DNA of 64,000 bases from Maritimibacter sp. DP1N21-5 (GCF_019218295.1 NZ_JAHUZF010000003.1:372001-436000), one strand, 5' to 3'; numbered from the stretch's first letter, positions 15,939-24,668 are shown. The notes: generated by a model not told the origin, from the sequence alone. Numbers and translations: made by a program.

Positions 15939-17516
15939 TCAGTCGCCGAAGAAGTCCTTGGTCCCGGCAATTTCTAGCGCCCTTTCTTCCGGGATCGACA
16001 GGAACTTGGCAAGGGCTTCGGCATTTTCCTCGACGCTCGCGTTTTCGCGCATGATGTACATCTCGTCGAAGCTCGCGTCCCGGATGCGGTCGCTTTCGTA
16101 GTAGAAATCCTGACGGATCGTCGGGATCAGTCGGTCGATGGCTTCCTGCGGCGTGCGCTCGCCGGCAAGCCCCACGCGCATCGCATGGCCGAGGATCCAG
16201 TCGTCGGTGAACTCGGTCTCGATCTCGAGAAGCCGGGTCTTGGAGCGGTCGGCGTGGAAGTCTTTCATCAGTTCGAGCGCCGCAGGATCGAGCCCGATCG
16301 CCAGACGGTCGGTCTGATAATAGTCGAAGAGCATCCGCATGAGCGCGCGTCGGTGACGCGTGCGCTTCTCGAGGCTCGCCTGAATGCCGCCAAGGTCGGG
16401 CAGGGGCGTTCCCTCTTCGTCGAAGAGATAGTCGATGGCGGGAATGTTCGTCGTCTCGCGCAGACGCTGAAGCAGCCGCTTGCCGATATGCCATTTCTTG
16501 GAAACGACGATGAGCAACTCGCGGTCGCGCCCCAGCGTCGTCTCGCTTTCCCAGAAGCGTTCGCCGAAGCGTTGTCCGATCCGGCCCCGCCCGGTGAGAA
16601 AGGCGAAAAGACTACGGCCTTCGTTCGAGATTTTGAAATCGACCCCATCCGCCGCATAGAGCGCCCCGAGCCGTCGTTTCAGTTCATGGGCGTCCGGGCT
16701 GATCTTGCGCGCGAAGATGTAGTCCTGTGACAGAAGCAGATCGTAGTGGTCGTTGTAGAAGGTCACCGGCATGCCGTAGTCGGTGAACATGAGGAAGGTG
16801 AGCGTGCGCGTCACGATCTGGTCTGCGGGCACGAGGTGGCGCACGAGGGTCTGGAAAAAGGTCTCGTCCGGGATCCAGGTCGTCGAGAAAAACCGCATCA
16901 CGTCCCGGCGCCGTTTCGTGAAGTCGAGGATCCACTCGATCGTGCGCCGACGCAGGCACCACCACTGGCTCCCGATCTGCACCTGAATGTCCTTGGGCAC
17001 ATCGCGTTTCAGCCCCAACACCTGCTGCGCCCGCATCGAGGCATAGAACCGGCGCTTCTGGGTGCGTTCGTTGAACCAGTGGCGGTAGACCAGGCGTTCT
17101 TCCTTGATCCCGGTCTTGATCCAGTCGCTGTCGAAAAAGTCGAAGCTCTCGATATAGTCGACATCGTCTGTGTCGAGAAAATCATGCGCATATTCGGCCG
17201 ACTTGATCGCCATGCAATCGCCCGAGACCATGTAGAAATGCGTCGCGCGGGGAAACGCTTCCACCGCAGCCTCGACCGCGTGGAGCGTGCCCGCGACAAG
17301 CGACCATTCCCCCCAGCCGCATTTCTCCCGGGTGCTGGCGAAGGTGACGCTCGGATTGTCGGCCAGCGCGGCCCGGATCATGTCGTAATCGGACCGCGCC
17401 GAGCGTGCATCGAAGTGGATCGAGATGTAGTCCCCCGCCGCGGTCAGGCGCGTCGCCTGATCTATGATGGCTTTCGGGTCCTTGTGGCACAGGAGAATGA
17501 AGGCGATTTTTGCCAT
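15939..17516 (-). CDS. GT14-like beta-1,6-N-acetylglucosaminyltransferase with long C-terminal domain
   Basis: A 525-residue protein. The first 290 residues resemble core-2/I-branching glycosyltransferases (GT14): KIAFILLCHKDP, SIHFDARS, HFYMVSGDCMAIKS, GSQWWCLRRRTIEWIL and PDETFFQTLV. The rest looks like the DUF5928-type extension known mainly from Rhodobacteraceae. No signal peptide or membrane helix is seen, so it probably works at the inner face of the membrane on a glycan precursor. A sulfotransferase gene starts 141 bases away on the other strand, which suggests that the two modify the same surface polysaccharide. Confidence 0.8.
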   Translation of the reverse strand: MAKIAFILLCHKDPKAIIDQATRLTAAGDYISIHFDARSARSDYDMIRAALADNPSVTFASTREKCGWGEWSLVAGTLHAVEAAVEAFPRATHFYMVSGDCMAIKSAEYAHDFLDTDDVDYIESFDFFDSDWIKTGIKEERLVYRHWFNERTQKRRFYASMRAQQVLGLKRDVPKDIQVQIGSQWWCLRRRTIEWILDFTKRRRDVMRFFSTTWIPDETFFQTLVRHLVPADQIVTRTLTFLMFTDYGMPVTFYNDHYDLLLSQDYIFARKISPDAHELKRRLGALYAADGVDFKISNEGRSLFAFLTGRGRIGQRFGERFWESETTLGRDRELLIVVSKKWHIGKRLLQRLRETTNIPAIDYLFDEEGTPLPDLGGIQASLEKRTRHRRALMRMLFDYYQTDRLAIGLDPAALELMKDFHADRSKTRLLEIETEFTDDWILGHAMRVGLAGERTPQEAIDRLIPTIRQDFYYESDRIRDASFDEMYIMRENASVEENAEALAKFLSIPEERALEIAGTKDFFGD

Positions 17517-17657
17517 TAACGGGACGGTTCCGATATGCTGCGGGCACTGTTGACAGACTTAGCGTAACGAAGCATTGAAATTACAGGGTTTGTTTGCTTT
17601 TTTCCCTTAAACAAGCGCGGCCCGTGCGAGGCGGCCACATCAGAGGCGGACGGCAGC

Positions 17658-18476
17658 ATGGGGTTCCCCGGCACCTGGATGACCGAAACGGAAAGCATGG
17701 TGTATCGGGTTGTCCCGAAATGCGCCTGCTCCACCATCGGTCAGATCATGTATTATTCGGATCATGGTCAATTCTATGACGGCGACATTCACGACGCGAA
17801 CGAAGGCATCGTGAAATGGGCGCAAGAAGACAATCAGCAGAAGATCGAACGCAACGTGAAGGCGCACAAGAGCTATGCCTTTACCTGTGTGCGCAACCCC
17901 TACACGCGTATCCTGTCGTCCTTCTTCGACAAGATCTGTGGCATCCAACGCAACGGAAATCGCTACCGGGGCAACCTCGTGCCGCTTCTGATCCAGAAAT
18001 ACGGGATCGAAGTGGGCGACCCCGAGACCGGCTTCGAGTTCGACCAGATCAAGAGCTTCCGGCGTTTCCTCCTGTTCGCGCGCGACACCATCAAGCATCG
18101 CCGCCCCATGGACCCCGACATCCACTGGTCGGCCATGTCGGGCCATGTTTCGACCTTCATCACCAACGGGGGCACCTACGACCACATCTTCTGGACCGAG
18201 AACTTCAATCCGGGAATGAAGAAGGTGCTCGACAACGTGAAGACGAAGAAGAAGGTGGACCTGAAGAAGATCCCCCGCTTCAACGAAAGCGCGGGGCACG
18301 GGCCGGAACGGGCGCATCCGGTCGAGGATTATTTCGACGACCTGTCGATGCACCTGATGTGGGAAATCTATCGTCGCGACTTCGACCTGTTCAAATACGA
18401 TTTCTTCAATCCGGCCAACAAGATGCCCGTCGGGGACATCGACCTCGACGAGGTGCACAAGAAACTCGGGTCCTGA
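17658..18476 (+). CDS. Sulfotransferase-family protein
   Basis: A 272-residue protein with the two PAPS-binding elements of the Sulfotransfer_2 type: a 5'-phosphosulfate loop KCACSTIGQIMYY near residue 22 and a 3'-phosphate motif RNPYTRILSSFFDKI near residue 79. It should move sulfate from PAPS to a carbohydrate hydroxyl. Such enzymes in marine bacteria modify exopolysaccharide or nodulation-like glycans. It faces the GT14 gene and is followed by a convergent hydrolase gene five bases after its stop. The ATG has a weak GGCGGACG site; a later ATG at codon 8 is possible. Confidence 0.8.
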   Translation: MGFPGTWMTETESMVYRVVPKCACSTIGQIMYYSDHGQFYDGDIHDANEGIVKWAQEDNQQKIERNVKAHKSYAFTCVRNPYTRILSSFFDKICGIQRNGNRYRGNLVPLLIQKYGIEVGDPETGFEFDQIKSFRRFLLFARDTIKHRRPMDPDIHWSAMSGHVSTFITNGGTYDHIFWTENFNPGMKKVLDNVKTKKKVDLKKIPRFNESAGHGPERAHPVEDYFDDLSMHLMWEIYRRDFDLFKYDFFNPANKMPVGDIDLDEVHKKLGS

Positions 18477-18480
18477 CGTT

Positions 18481-18975
18481 TTAGAACGCGACTTCGGACG
18501 CGGACATGACACGGACGTCCTTGCGCGTCGCCACGTCCGCGTTGACGAAGTCGACGACCCCTTGCCAGTCGCGCCCGTCGAACCCGTGGGTCATGTGGGC
18601 ATCCGAGACCAGTGTGACCGGAAAGCCGTATTTCGGCGCGGCAAGGACCGTGGCGGTGACGCAGAAGTCCGACTGCATTCCGCAGACCACGACCTCGTCC
18701 ACCCCGCGCCCTCCAAGCTCGCCGGCCAGCGTCGTCCCCTCGAAAGCGCTGTTCTCGGTCTTCCAGATCTGCGCCTCACCGGGTTTGACTCTGAAGGCGG
18801 CGTGCATGGAAGGGTCCGGCGACACGCCGCGATCCGTGACCCAGACCACCGGCACACCCGCCGCCCTCGCCCGGTCCACCAACCCGTAGACCGCCGACAT
18901 GATCCGCTCCGGTTCGGGGGTTTCGTCCTCGATCAGGCTCACCTGCATGTCGATCACCAGCAACGCCTTGGTCAT
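18481..18975 (-). CDS. Isochorismatase-family cysteine hydrolase
   Basis: A 164-residue enzyme of the isochorismatase-like fold. The catalytic triad is visible as D9 (LLVIDMQ), K72 (WKTENSAFEGT) and C105 (SDFCV), with the usual non-proline turn VVCGMQSD before the cysteine. Members hydrolyse nicotinamide, N-carbamoyl amines, isochorismate or related compounds; the substrate cannot be set from sequence. GGAGG lies before the ATG. It is a single gene, convergent with the sulfotransferase gene and divergent from the OmpA-like gene. Confidence 0.88.
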   Translation of the reverse strand: MTKALLVIDMQVSLIEDETPEPERIMSAVYGLVDRARAAGVPVVWVTDRGVSPDPSMHAAFRVKPGEAQIWKTENSAFEGTTLAGELGGRGVDEVVVCGMQSDFCVTATVLAAPKYGFPVTLVSDAHMTHGFDGRDWQGVVDFVNADVATRKDVRVMSASEVAF

Positions 18976-19153
18976 GGCCGCCCTCCGCTCGTTGTCGGGA
19001 AGCCTATCACCCTGTTATCCCGCGCCAATCGGTTTCCCGCCCAAGGTTCGGCGAATTGCCGCCAAGCCGGGGCCTCCGCGCGCTGCGGGCTCTTACCCAG
19101 CCTGCAAAAAGTCCTATTGTGCCGCGAAATTCTGCATTCCAAGGATGAAGACC

Positions 19154-19789
19154 ATGACCCTGACCTTGAAACCCCTGTTCGTCCTGCCGCTCGCGGGCCT
19201 TCTCTTGCTCTCCGCCTGCGAGACTGTGGGCCAGCGCGAAGGCGTGGGCCTCGCCGCCGGGGCCGCCGTGGGCGGTGCGCTTGGCGCGGCGATCCCCGGC
19301 AACCGGGTGGCCACCGCTGCGGCCGGGGCCGTCGGTGGTGCCATCGTCGGCGGGTTGATCGGCAACCAGCTCGACAAACAGGCGGGCGAGTTGCGCAACG
19401 ACTTCGGCGATTCGCGCATCCAGGTCATCAACACGGGCAACTACCTCAAGGTCATCATGCCCGAGTCGATCCTCTTCGCGACCGACAGCGCGACGGTGAG
19501 CCCGGGCCTTTACGGCCAGCTCGAGGTGCTTGCCCAGCACCTGCGCAAATACCCCGAAAGTACCGTGCAGGTCGTCGGCCATACCGATTCCACCGGTTCG
19601 GACGCCTATAACCTGCAACTGTCGCAGCAGCGGGCCAATTCTGTTCTCTCGGTGCTCTCTGCGAACGGCGTTGGATCGGCCCGTCTTCAGGCTGTGGGGC
19701 AGGGGGAAAACCAGCCCATCGCCTCGAACGCCACGCTCGAAGGCCGGGCCCAGAACCGCCGGGTCGAGATCAACATCTACCCGCGCTGA
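19154..19789 (+). CDS. OmpA-family lipoprotein with glycine-zipper domain
   Basis: A 211-residue outer-membrane lipoprotein. A signal peptide ends in the lipobox LSAC. A glycine-rich zipper follows (GAAVGGALGAAIPG, GAVGGAIVGGLIG), then a C-terminal OmpA peptidoglycan-binding domain (VVGHTDSTGSDAYNLQLSQQRA, RAQNRRVEINIY). It should tether the outer membrane to peptidoglycan, like YiaD or Pal-type proteins. I prefer the ATG at 19154, eight bases after AAGGA; an in-frame ATG at 19145 abuts that site. A strong hairpin terminator follows. Confidence 0.9.
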   Translation: MTLTLKPLFVLPLAGLLLLSACETVGQREGVGLAAGAAVGGALGAAIPGNRVATAAAGAVGGAIVGGLIGNQLDKQAGELRNDFGDSRIQVINTGNYLKVIMPESILFATDSATVSPGLYGQLEVLAQHLRKYPESTVQVVGHTDSTGSDAYNLQLSQQRANSVLSVLSANGVGSARLQAVGQGENQPIASNATLEGRAQNRRVEINIYPR

Positions 19790-19811
19790 GGCCGGTCCTG
19801 ACTGAACCCCG

Positions 19812-19845
19812 AACCGGGCGCGCGCTGCGTGCCCGGTTTTTCTTT
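19812..19845 (+). terminator. Terminator after the OmpA-like gene
   Basis: AACCGGGC (19812-19819) pairs with GCCCGGTT (19831-19838), followed at once by a T-rich run. The loop is 11 bases. This is a standard factor-independent terminator. Confidence 0.85.
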
Positions 19846-19895
19846 GCGCGCATGCCAGTGTCTCGCTACTCATTTCGCCCGAGACAGGAGAACCG

Positions 19896-20660
19896 ATGCC
19901 CCGCTTTGCCGCCAATCTCACGCTCCTTTTCCGCGAGCTTCCCTTCCTCGACCGGTTTCAGGCCGCCTCTGATTTCGGCTTCAAGGGGGTCGAAGTGCTG
20001 TTTCCCTATGACGATCCGGTGGGCGACATGACCCGGCGGCTGTCCATGGCAGGCCTCAAGATGGTGCTCATCAACTGCCCGCCGCCCAACTGGGCCGGGG
20101 GCGAGCGCGGCTTTGCCGCAGTGCCGGGGCTCACCGAGCGGTTCCGCCATGATTTCAAACGTGCGCTGCGCTATGCCGAGGCGCTGGGCGCGACCCATCT
20201 TCACATCATGGCCGGCAAGGCGCAGGGCCTCGTCGCGCGGCAGACCTATGTCGAGAACCTGCGCTGGGCCGCGAAAGAAGCGCCGAAACAAAGCCTCACC
20301 ATCGAACCGCTGAACGCGGTGGACATGCCCGGCTACTTCCTCAACGACTTCGATCAGGCTGCCGACATCCTGGACGAGGTGGGCGCGAAGAACCTGGGTC
20401 TCCAGTTCGACATGTATCACGCCCAGATGATTACCGGGGACGGCATGGCGGTCTGGGACAAGCACGGCAAGCGCGCCGTGCACATTCAGGTGGGCGGCGT
20501 TCCGGGCCGGCATGAACCCACGAAGGGCGACATCGACTATCCCGCCTACTTCGCCCGTCTCGACGCGGAGAGTTACAAGGGCTGGGTGTCGGGCGAGTAC
20601 CACCCCGATGGCGACACCCGCCATGGGCTCGGCTGGATCGACATGGTCGAAAGCTCCTGA
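19896..20660 (+). CDS. Hydroxypyruvate isomerase-family TIM-barrel protein
   Basis: A 254-residue sugar-isomerase-like barrel. FAANLTLLFRELPFLDRF at the start, IEPLNAVDMPGYFLND with the metal-binding glutamate, QFDMYHAQ, HIQVGGVPGRHEP and the last ligand in SGEYHP match Hyi and OtnI enzymes. Hyi interconverts hydroxypyruvate and tartronate semialdehyde in glyoxylate use; OtnI acts on 2-oxo-tetronate, and the two cannot be separated here. AGGAG precedes the ATG. The stop lies inside a palindrome that may control the next operon. Confidence 0.88.
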   Translation: MPRFAANLTLLFRELPFLDRFQAASDFGFKGVEVLFPYDDPVGDMTRRLSMAGLKMVLINCPPPNWAGGERGFAAVPGLTERFRHDFKRALRYAEALGATHLHIMAGKAQGLVARQTYVENLRWAAKEAPKQSLTIEPLNAVDMPGYFLNDFDQAADILDEVGAKNLGLQFDMYHAQMITGDGMAVWDKHGKRAVHIQVGGVPGRHEPTKGDIDYPAYFARLDAESYKGWVSGEYHPDGDTRHGLGWIDMVESS

Positions 20661-20674
20661 CAGAATGCTGTCAG
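20657..20674. promoter_or_regulatory. Palindrome CTGACAG-aatg-CTGTCAG, candidate YafY-type operator
   Basis: Perfect 7-bp inverted arms (20657-20663 and 20668-20674) with a 4-base centre lie 48 bases before the VOC gene and overlap the stop codon of the gene upstream. The VOC gene is co-transcribed with a YafY-type regulator, so self-control through this site is likely. It has no T run and is a poor terminator. Confidence 0.5.
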
Positions 20675-20721
20675 TTGGGGGGTGGTATGAAGGTCTCATC
20701 AACCAACCAAGGAGATGAGAC

Positions 20722-21084
20722 ATGACCAGCCAACCCATTGTCGTCTGGGCGGAAATCCCCGCAAAAGACCTCGACGCCTCGATCCGCTTCTATGATTCCG
20801 TTTTCGGCTACAAGACCGAAATTGACAGCAGCGCCCCTTTCGCCGTGCTGAACGGCATGGGCGACGGCGTCGGCGCGAACCTGTTCCAGAGCGACGACGC
20901 CGGCAAGCGCGGCAACATCATTCATTTCGCCGTCACCGGCACCGCAGAACAGGCGGGCGACCGGGTCCGTGCCGAGGGCGGTGACGTGATCGGCGAGGTG
21001 GTGGAAATCCCGGCGGGCCGCTTCCTCATGGCGCTCGATATCGACGGGAACCAGATCGGGCTCTTCCAGCCCGCCGCAGCCTGA
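20722..21084 (+). CDS. VOC-family (glyoxalase-like) protein
   Basis: A 120-residue protein with the VOC layout: WAEIPAKDLDASIRFYDSVFGY, a central GANLFQSDDAG, HFAVTGTAEQAGDRV and the closing LDIDGNQIGLFQP. The function is unknown; such proteins often bind small electrophiles or antibiotics. AAGGAG is well placed before the ATG. The last base of its TGA is the first of the regulator's ATG, so the two are translated together. The regulator likely senses a compound that this protein handles. Confidence 0.85.
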   Translation: MTSQPIVVWAEIPAKDLDASIRFYDSVFGYKTEIDSSAPFAVLNGMGDGVGANLFQSDDAGKRGNIIHFAVTGTAEQAGDRVRAEGGDVIGEVVEIPAGRFLMALDIDGNQIGLFQPAAA

Positions 21085-21773
21085 TGCGACGCGCCGACCG
21101 CCTCTTCCAGATCGTTCAGTATCTGCGCGGCGGTCGGCTCACCCGGGCCCGTGACCTTGCCGAAAAACTGGAGGTCAGCGAACGGACGATCTACCGCGAC
21201 GTGGCCGACCTCATCGGCTCCGGCGTGCCCATCGAAGGCGAGGCGGGCGTGGGCTACGTGATGCGCGCGGGTTACGACCTGCCGCCGCTCATGTTCACCC
21301 GCGAAGAAATCGTGGCGCTCGTGGCGGGGGCGCGGATGGCGCGAACATGGGGCGGGCTCGACATGGCGCGGGCGGCGGATGAGGCCCTGTCCAAGATCGA
21401 GGCGGTGCTGCCTGACGCCCTGCGCAGCCGGATCGACAACGTCCGCATTCACTCGGTCGACTTCACCGGGACGGACCCGGTGGACCGCGCCAGGCTCGAC
21501 CTGCTCGAAGGCGCCGCCGACCGGCGAACCCGGGTGCATTTCGACTATGTCGACGAAAAGGGACAGGCGAGCGTGCGGCTTGTCCGGCCCTTGGGCCTGT
21601 TTTTCTGGGGCCGGACCTGGACCCTGACGGCCTGGTGCGAGAGGCGGGACGCGTTCCGGAACTTCCGCGTCGACCGGATGGATGCGGTTCGCTTGGGCGA
21701 GACGTTTCGCGACGAGCGCGACAAGACGCTCGCCGCCTATTACGAGCACTACGGGCGGCAGATGCCGCGCTAG
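21084..21773 (+). CDS. YafY-type HTH and WYL-domain transcriptional regulator
   Basis: A 229-residue regulator. The N-terminus is a winged helix-turn-helix (ADRLFQIVQYLRGGRLTRARDLAEKLEVS, then ERTIYRDV). The C-terminal half is a WYL-type ligand domain (VHFDYVDEKGQ, RPLGLFFWGRTWTLTAWCERR), with the usual tryptophan-leucine region altered. Such proteins sense small molecules or nucleic-acid fragments. It overlaps the VOC gene by one base, and the palindrome at 20657-20674 is its likely site. The stop overlaps a convergent gene by four bases. Confidence 0.88.
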   Translation: MRRADRLFQIVQYLRGGRLTRARDLAEKLEVSERTIYRDVADLIGSGVPIEGEAGVGYVMRAGYDLPPLMFTREEIVALVAGARMARTWGGLDMARAADEALSKIEAVLPDALRSRIDNVRIHSVDFTGTDPVDRARLDLLEGAADRRTRVHFDYVDEKGQASVRLVRPLGLFFWGRTWTLTAWCERRDAFRNFRVDRMDAVRLGETFRDERDKTLAAYYEHYGRQMPR

Positions 21774-22720
21774 CTTCCGATCCGGGCGGGCGTCGAGCAG
21801 GTATCGCCGGTAGTTTCGGTGTCCAGCGTCACATGCCCGATGCCGAACTGTTTTCCGAGCATGTCGCGGACCCGCGACTTCACGGCGGCGACGCCAGCAA
21901 GGTCCCCGGCCTCCGTCACCAGATGCGCCTCGACCGAGGTGACGTTTTCCGTGATCTGCCAGACATGGAAATGGTGGACGCCGGTGACGCCGCGCTCCGC
22001 CTCCATCGCCGCGATCACGGCCTCCGGGTCGATTCCGGGCGGGGTGCCGAGCATCAGCATCCGGATCACGCCGCGCATTTCCCCGAACGCCATCCAAAGG
22101 ATGTATCCGGCAATCAGGAAGGTCGCCACCGGGTCGGCCCAGAGCCAGCCGAAGTTGAGGATGAGCACCCCCGTGACGATCACCGCGATCGACCCAAGCG
22201 CATCGGCCACATTGTGCAGGAAAGCCGCGCGAATGTTCACGCTTTCCTTCGACAGCCGATAGGTGAGGAGCGCCGTGACCAGATCAACGACAAGCGCGAA
22301 GACCGACACGATGATCATGAGCCAGCCGGCGATCTCGGTCGGATTCAGGAGGCGGTCGACCGCTTCGTAAATGAGGTAGAGACCGATCACGACGAGAGTG
22401 GTCAGGTTGATCAGCGCGGCGACCAGTTCGGCGCGCTTGTAGCCGAAGGTCATTGCCGCATCGGTCGGCCATCGCCCGATCCGCCGCGCGAACCACGCGA
22501 TGGCGAGGCTCGCCGCATCTGACAGGTTGTGAACCGCATCTGCGATGAGCGCGACCGAGCCGGAGAGGATGCCGCCCACGATCTCAGCCACGGTGAGCAG
22601 CACGTTGACCCCCACCGCTGCGGCCACCGCGCGGTCGCCGGCATCAGGGTCCATGTGATGATGCCCATGGCCGTGTTTTGCATGGTGGTCGTGGGCATGA
22701 GCGTGGGTATGATCGGGCAT
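21770..22720 (-). CDS. Cation diffusion facilitator metal exporter
   Basis: A 316-residue inner-membrane antiporter with six membrane helices. The N-terminus is very histidine-rich (residues 4-22). The transport site shows the paired HxxxD motifs HNLSD (H64, D68) and HNVAD, as in zinc exporters such as ZitB and CzcD. The C-terminal cytosolic domain has GVHHFHVWQIT. It probably exports zinc, or cobalt and cadmium, out of the cytosol. AAAGGAG precedes the ATG. A MerR-type gene and promoter lie directly upstream, so expression is probably metal-induced. Confidence 0.93.
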   Translation of the reverse strand: MPDHTHAHAHDHHAKHGHGHHHMDPDAGDRAVAAAVGVNVLLTVAEIVGGILSGSVALIADAVHNLSDAASLAIAWFARRIGRWPTDAAMTFGYKRAELVAALINLTTLVVIGLYLIYEAVDRLLNPTEIAGWLMIIVSVFALVVDLVTALLTYRLSKESVNIRAAFLHNVADALGSIAVIVTGVLILNFGWLWADPVATFLIAGYILWMAFGEMRGVIRMLMLGTPPGIDPEAVIAAMEAERGVTGVHHFHVWQITENVTSVEAHLVTEAGDLAGVAAVKSRVRDMLGKQFGIGHVTLDTETTGDTCSTPARIGS

Positions 22721-22742
22721 GGTCTTCTCCTTTTGCCCACCC

Positions 22743-22773
22743 TATGTAATTCCTCTAGTGACTAGAGGTTCAA
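22743..22773 (-). promoter_or_regulatory. MerR-controlled promoter of the CDF gene
   Basis: On the minus strand TTGAAC (22768-22773) and TACATA (22743-22748) are separated by 19 bases, the over-long spacer that MerR activators correct by twisting DNA. The spacer holds a 17-base palindrome, CCTCTAGT-g-ACTAGAGG (22752-22768). The MerR-family gene starts 14 bases away on the other strand. Confidence 0.85.
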
Positions 22774-22786
22774 GAGGTATTTTTCC

Positions 22787-23203
22787 ATGTTCTCCATTGG
22801 CGATCTGTCGCGGCGCACCGGGGTCAAGGTGCCGACGATCCGCTATTACGAACAAATCGGCCTGATCGCGGCCGACGAGCGGACCGAAGGCAACCAGCGC
22901 CGCTATTCCCCCGCCGGGCTCGACCGGCTGGCGTTCATCCGCCATGCCCGCGACCTTGGCCTGCCGCTCGACGACATTCGCGCGCTGCTGTCGCTCGACC
23001 CTGACGACCACGCCGCCACCCATGCCATTGCCCATACCCACCTTGCGGCCATTCGTGCGCGGATGAACCGGCTCCGGCGGCTGGAGGCAGAACTTCAGCG
23101 CATCGTCGCCACCTGCGACGGGCAGGACAGCCATGATTGTTCCGTGCTGCATGCTTTCGGCGATCATGACCTTTGCGCCCATGATCACGGACAGGAGCGC
23201 TAG
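22787..23203 (+). CDS. MerR-family metal-responsive regulator
   Basis: A 138-residue activator. Residues 1-70 are the MerR DNA-binding part (FSIGDLSRRTGVKVPTIRYYEQIGL). A long dimerisation helix follows, and the C-terminal tail has C110, C118, H122, C130 and H132, which resembles the metal loop of ZntR/CadR-type sensors. It should activate the divergent CDF exporter gene when zinc or a similar divalent ion is high, acting at the 19-bp-spacer promoter. AAGAGG lies nine bases before the ATG. The stop overlaps the convergent P450 gene by four bases. Confidence 0.9.
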   Translation: MFSIGDLSRRTGVKVPTIRYYEQIGLIAADERTEGNQRRYSPAGLDRLAFIRHARDLGLPLDDIRALLSLDPDDHAATHAIAHTHLAAIRARMNRLRRLEAELQRIVATCDGQDSHDCSVLHAFGDHDLCAHDHGQER

Positions 23204-24570
23204 AGCGGCTCGACCTCGAGCCAGACGCCGCCGTCTGGTCGCAGCGACAGGATCATGACCGGGTCCGGCTCCTTGCCCGGAACGGCCCGGAACCGGTAAC
23301 GGGCGAGGAGGGTGGCGAGCACGATCACCGCTTCCTGCATGGCGAAACCCATGCCAAGGCAGACGCGCGGGCCCGCTCCGAAGGGCAGATAGGCATAGCG
23401 GTCCACGTCGCCTGCGAAACGGTCGGGATCGAAGGCATCGGGCCGGTCCCAGACGCAGGTGTTGCGATGGAGCGCGTAGAACGGGAGCAGCACAAGATCG
23501 CCGGCCCTGATCTCGCGGTCCCGAAGCATGTCGGGCGCGGTCGCTGTGCGCGAGACCATGGCGGCAGGTGGATAGAGCCGCATCGCTTCTTCGATGATCT
23601 GGCGGACATAGCCCAGTTTCGGCACGTCCTCGGCCTCGGCCGCCCGGGTCCCGAGCACGGCGCGGGCTTCCTCCCTTGCCCGGTCCTGCACGCTTTCGTC
23701 GAAGGCACAGAGATAGAGCGACCACGACAGCGCCAGTGCCGTGGTCTCGTGCCCCGCGACGAGAAAGCTCAGGAGGTTGTCGCGCAGTTCCTCGTTCGTC
23801 ATTTCACGCCCCGTTTCAGGGTCCGAGGCCTCGATGAGCAGGTCGAGCAATGGCTTTGGTTCTTCTCGAACAGCAGCCCGCCGCGCCTCGATCGCACGGT
23901 CGGCGGCGCGTTTCAGGTCCGCGACCAACGCGGCGCCCAGAATCCGGGTGGGCCGGGGCACGACGTTGGGCACCTGAAGGATGTCGAGCACCGAGGCGCG
24001 TCCCGCCGTGGCGAGGTAACGGTCTATGGCGCGATGCGCGATGTCGCGGGGAATCGCGGTGTCCGCCGACATCGACACGGCCGCGATCACCTCGAAGGCG
24101 GTGCGCAGCATCTCCTGATAGAGGTCTACCGGGCCCCGCCGCCCCACCAGCCGACCGGCCGCCGCTTCGGCCGCTTCGGTCATGACCGGGGTCAGTGCTG
24201 TCAGGTTGCGGGGCGCGAAGACCGGCATGGCCGCCCGCCGCTGCCAGCGCCAGTGCGCCCCTTCGGCAAGGAAGAGCCCGTTCCCTAGCGCGGGCCGGAG
24301 CATCGCCTGGCTTTCCTCGGACTTCGGGTAGTCGGCGGCCTTGTCCTTCAGCACGCGCTTCAGGCTCTCGGGGTCCATGACCATGTGAAAGCGCCGCACG
24401 ACCTTGCCCGAGACGATGGGCTGGGTGAAGGCGATCCGGGGCAGCACGAAGAGCGCGTTGCGCTGCATCGCCATCACGCCCTTGACGAATCCCCTGGGCT
24501 TGGACGCGATAGGCACCGCGACCGGCAGGCGCTCCCGCGCCGTGACATTGTGGGGCTTCTGCGACACCAT
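23200..24570 (-). CDS. Cytochrome P450
   Basis: A P450 of about 456 residues. The heme cysteine is in FGAGPRVCLG, the I-helix oxygen-binding motif is AGHETT and the K-helix ExxR is in EEAMRLYPP. It resembles bacterial P450s of the fatty-acid/terpenoid hydroxylase type; the substrate is unknown, and no ferredoxin or reductase gene is next to it. The N-terminus has no clear membrane anchor. The start is uncertain: I use the ATG at 24570, which lacks a good ribosome site; a TTG at 24606 would add twelve residues. It lies divergent from a lipoprotein gene. Confidence 0.9.
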   Translation of the reverse strand: MVSQKPHNVTARERLPVAVPIASKPRGFVKGVMAMQRNALFVLPRIAFTQPIVSGKVVRRFHMVMDPESLKRVLKDKAADYPKSEESQAMLRPALGNGLFLAEGAHWRWQRRAAMPVFAPRNLTALTPVMTEAAEAAAGRLVGRRGPVDLYQEMLRTAFEVIAAVSMSADTAIPRDIAHRAIDRYLATAGRASVLDILQVPNVVPRPTRILGAALVADLKRAADRAIEARRAAVREEPKPLLDLLIEASDPETGREMTNEELRDNLLSFLVAGHETTALALSWSLYLCAFDESVQDRAREEARAVLGTRAAEAEDVPKLGYVRQIIEEAMRLYPPAAMVSRTATAPDMLRDREIRAGDLVLLPFYALHRNTCVWDRPDAFDPDRFAGDVDRYAYLPFGAGPRVCLGMGFAMQEAVIVLATLLARYRFRAVPGKEPDPVMILSLRPDGGVWLEVEPL

Positions 24571-24668
24571 AGGCAAAAGACTGCCGTTGATTTTGCGCGC
24601 CCACAAGGCCGTGCATTGCCCCCATGCCCCCCAAAGGGTAAGGCCAAGGGGACCTGAGAGGAGACACC

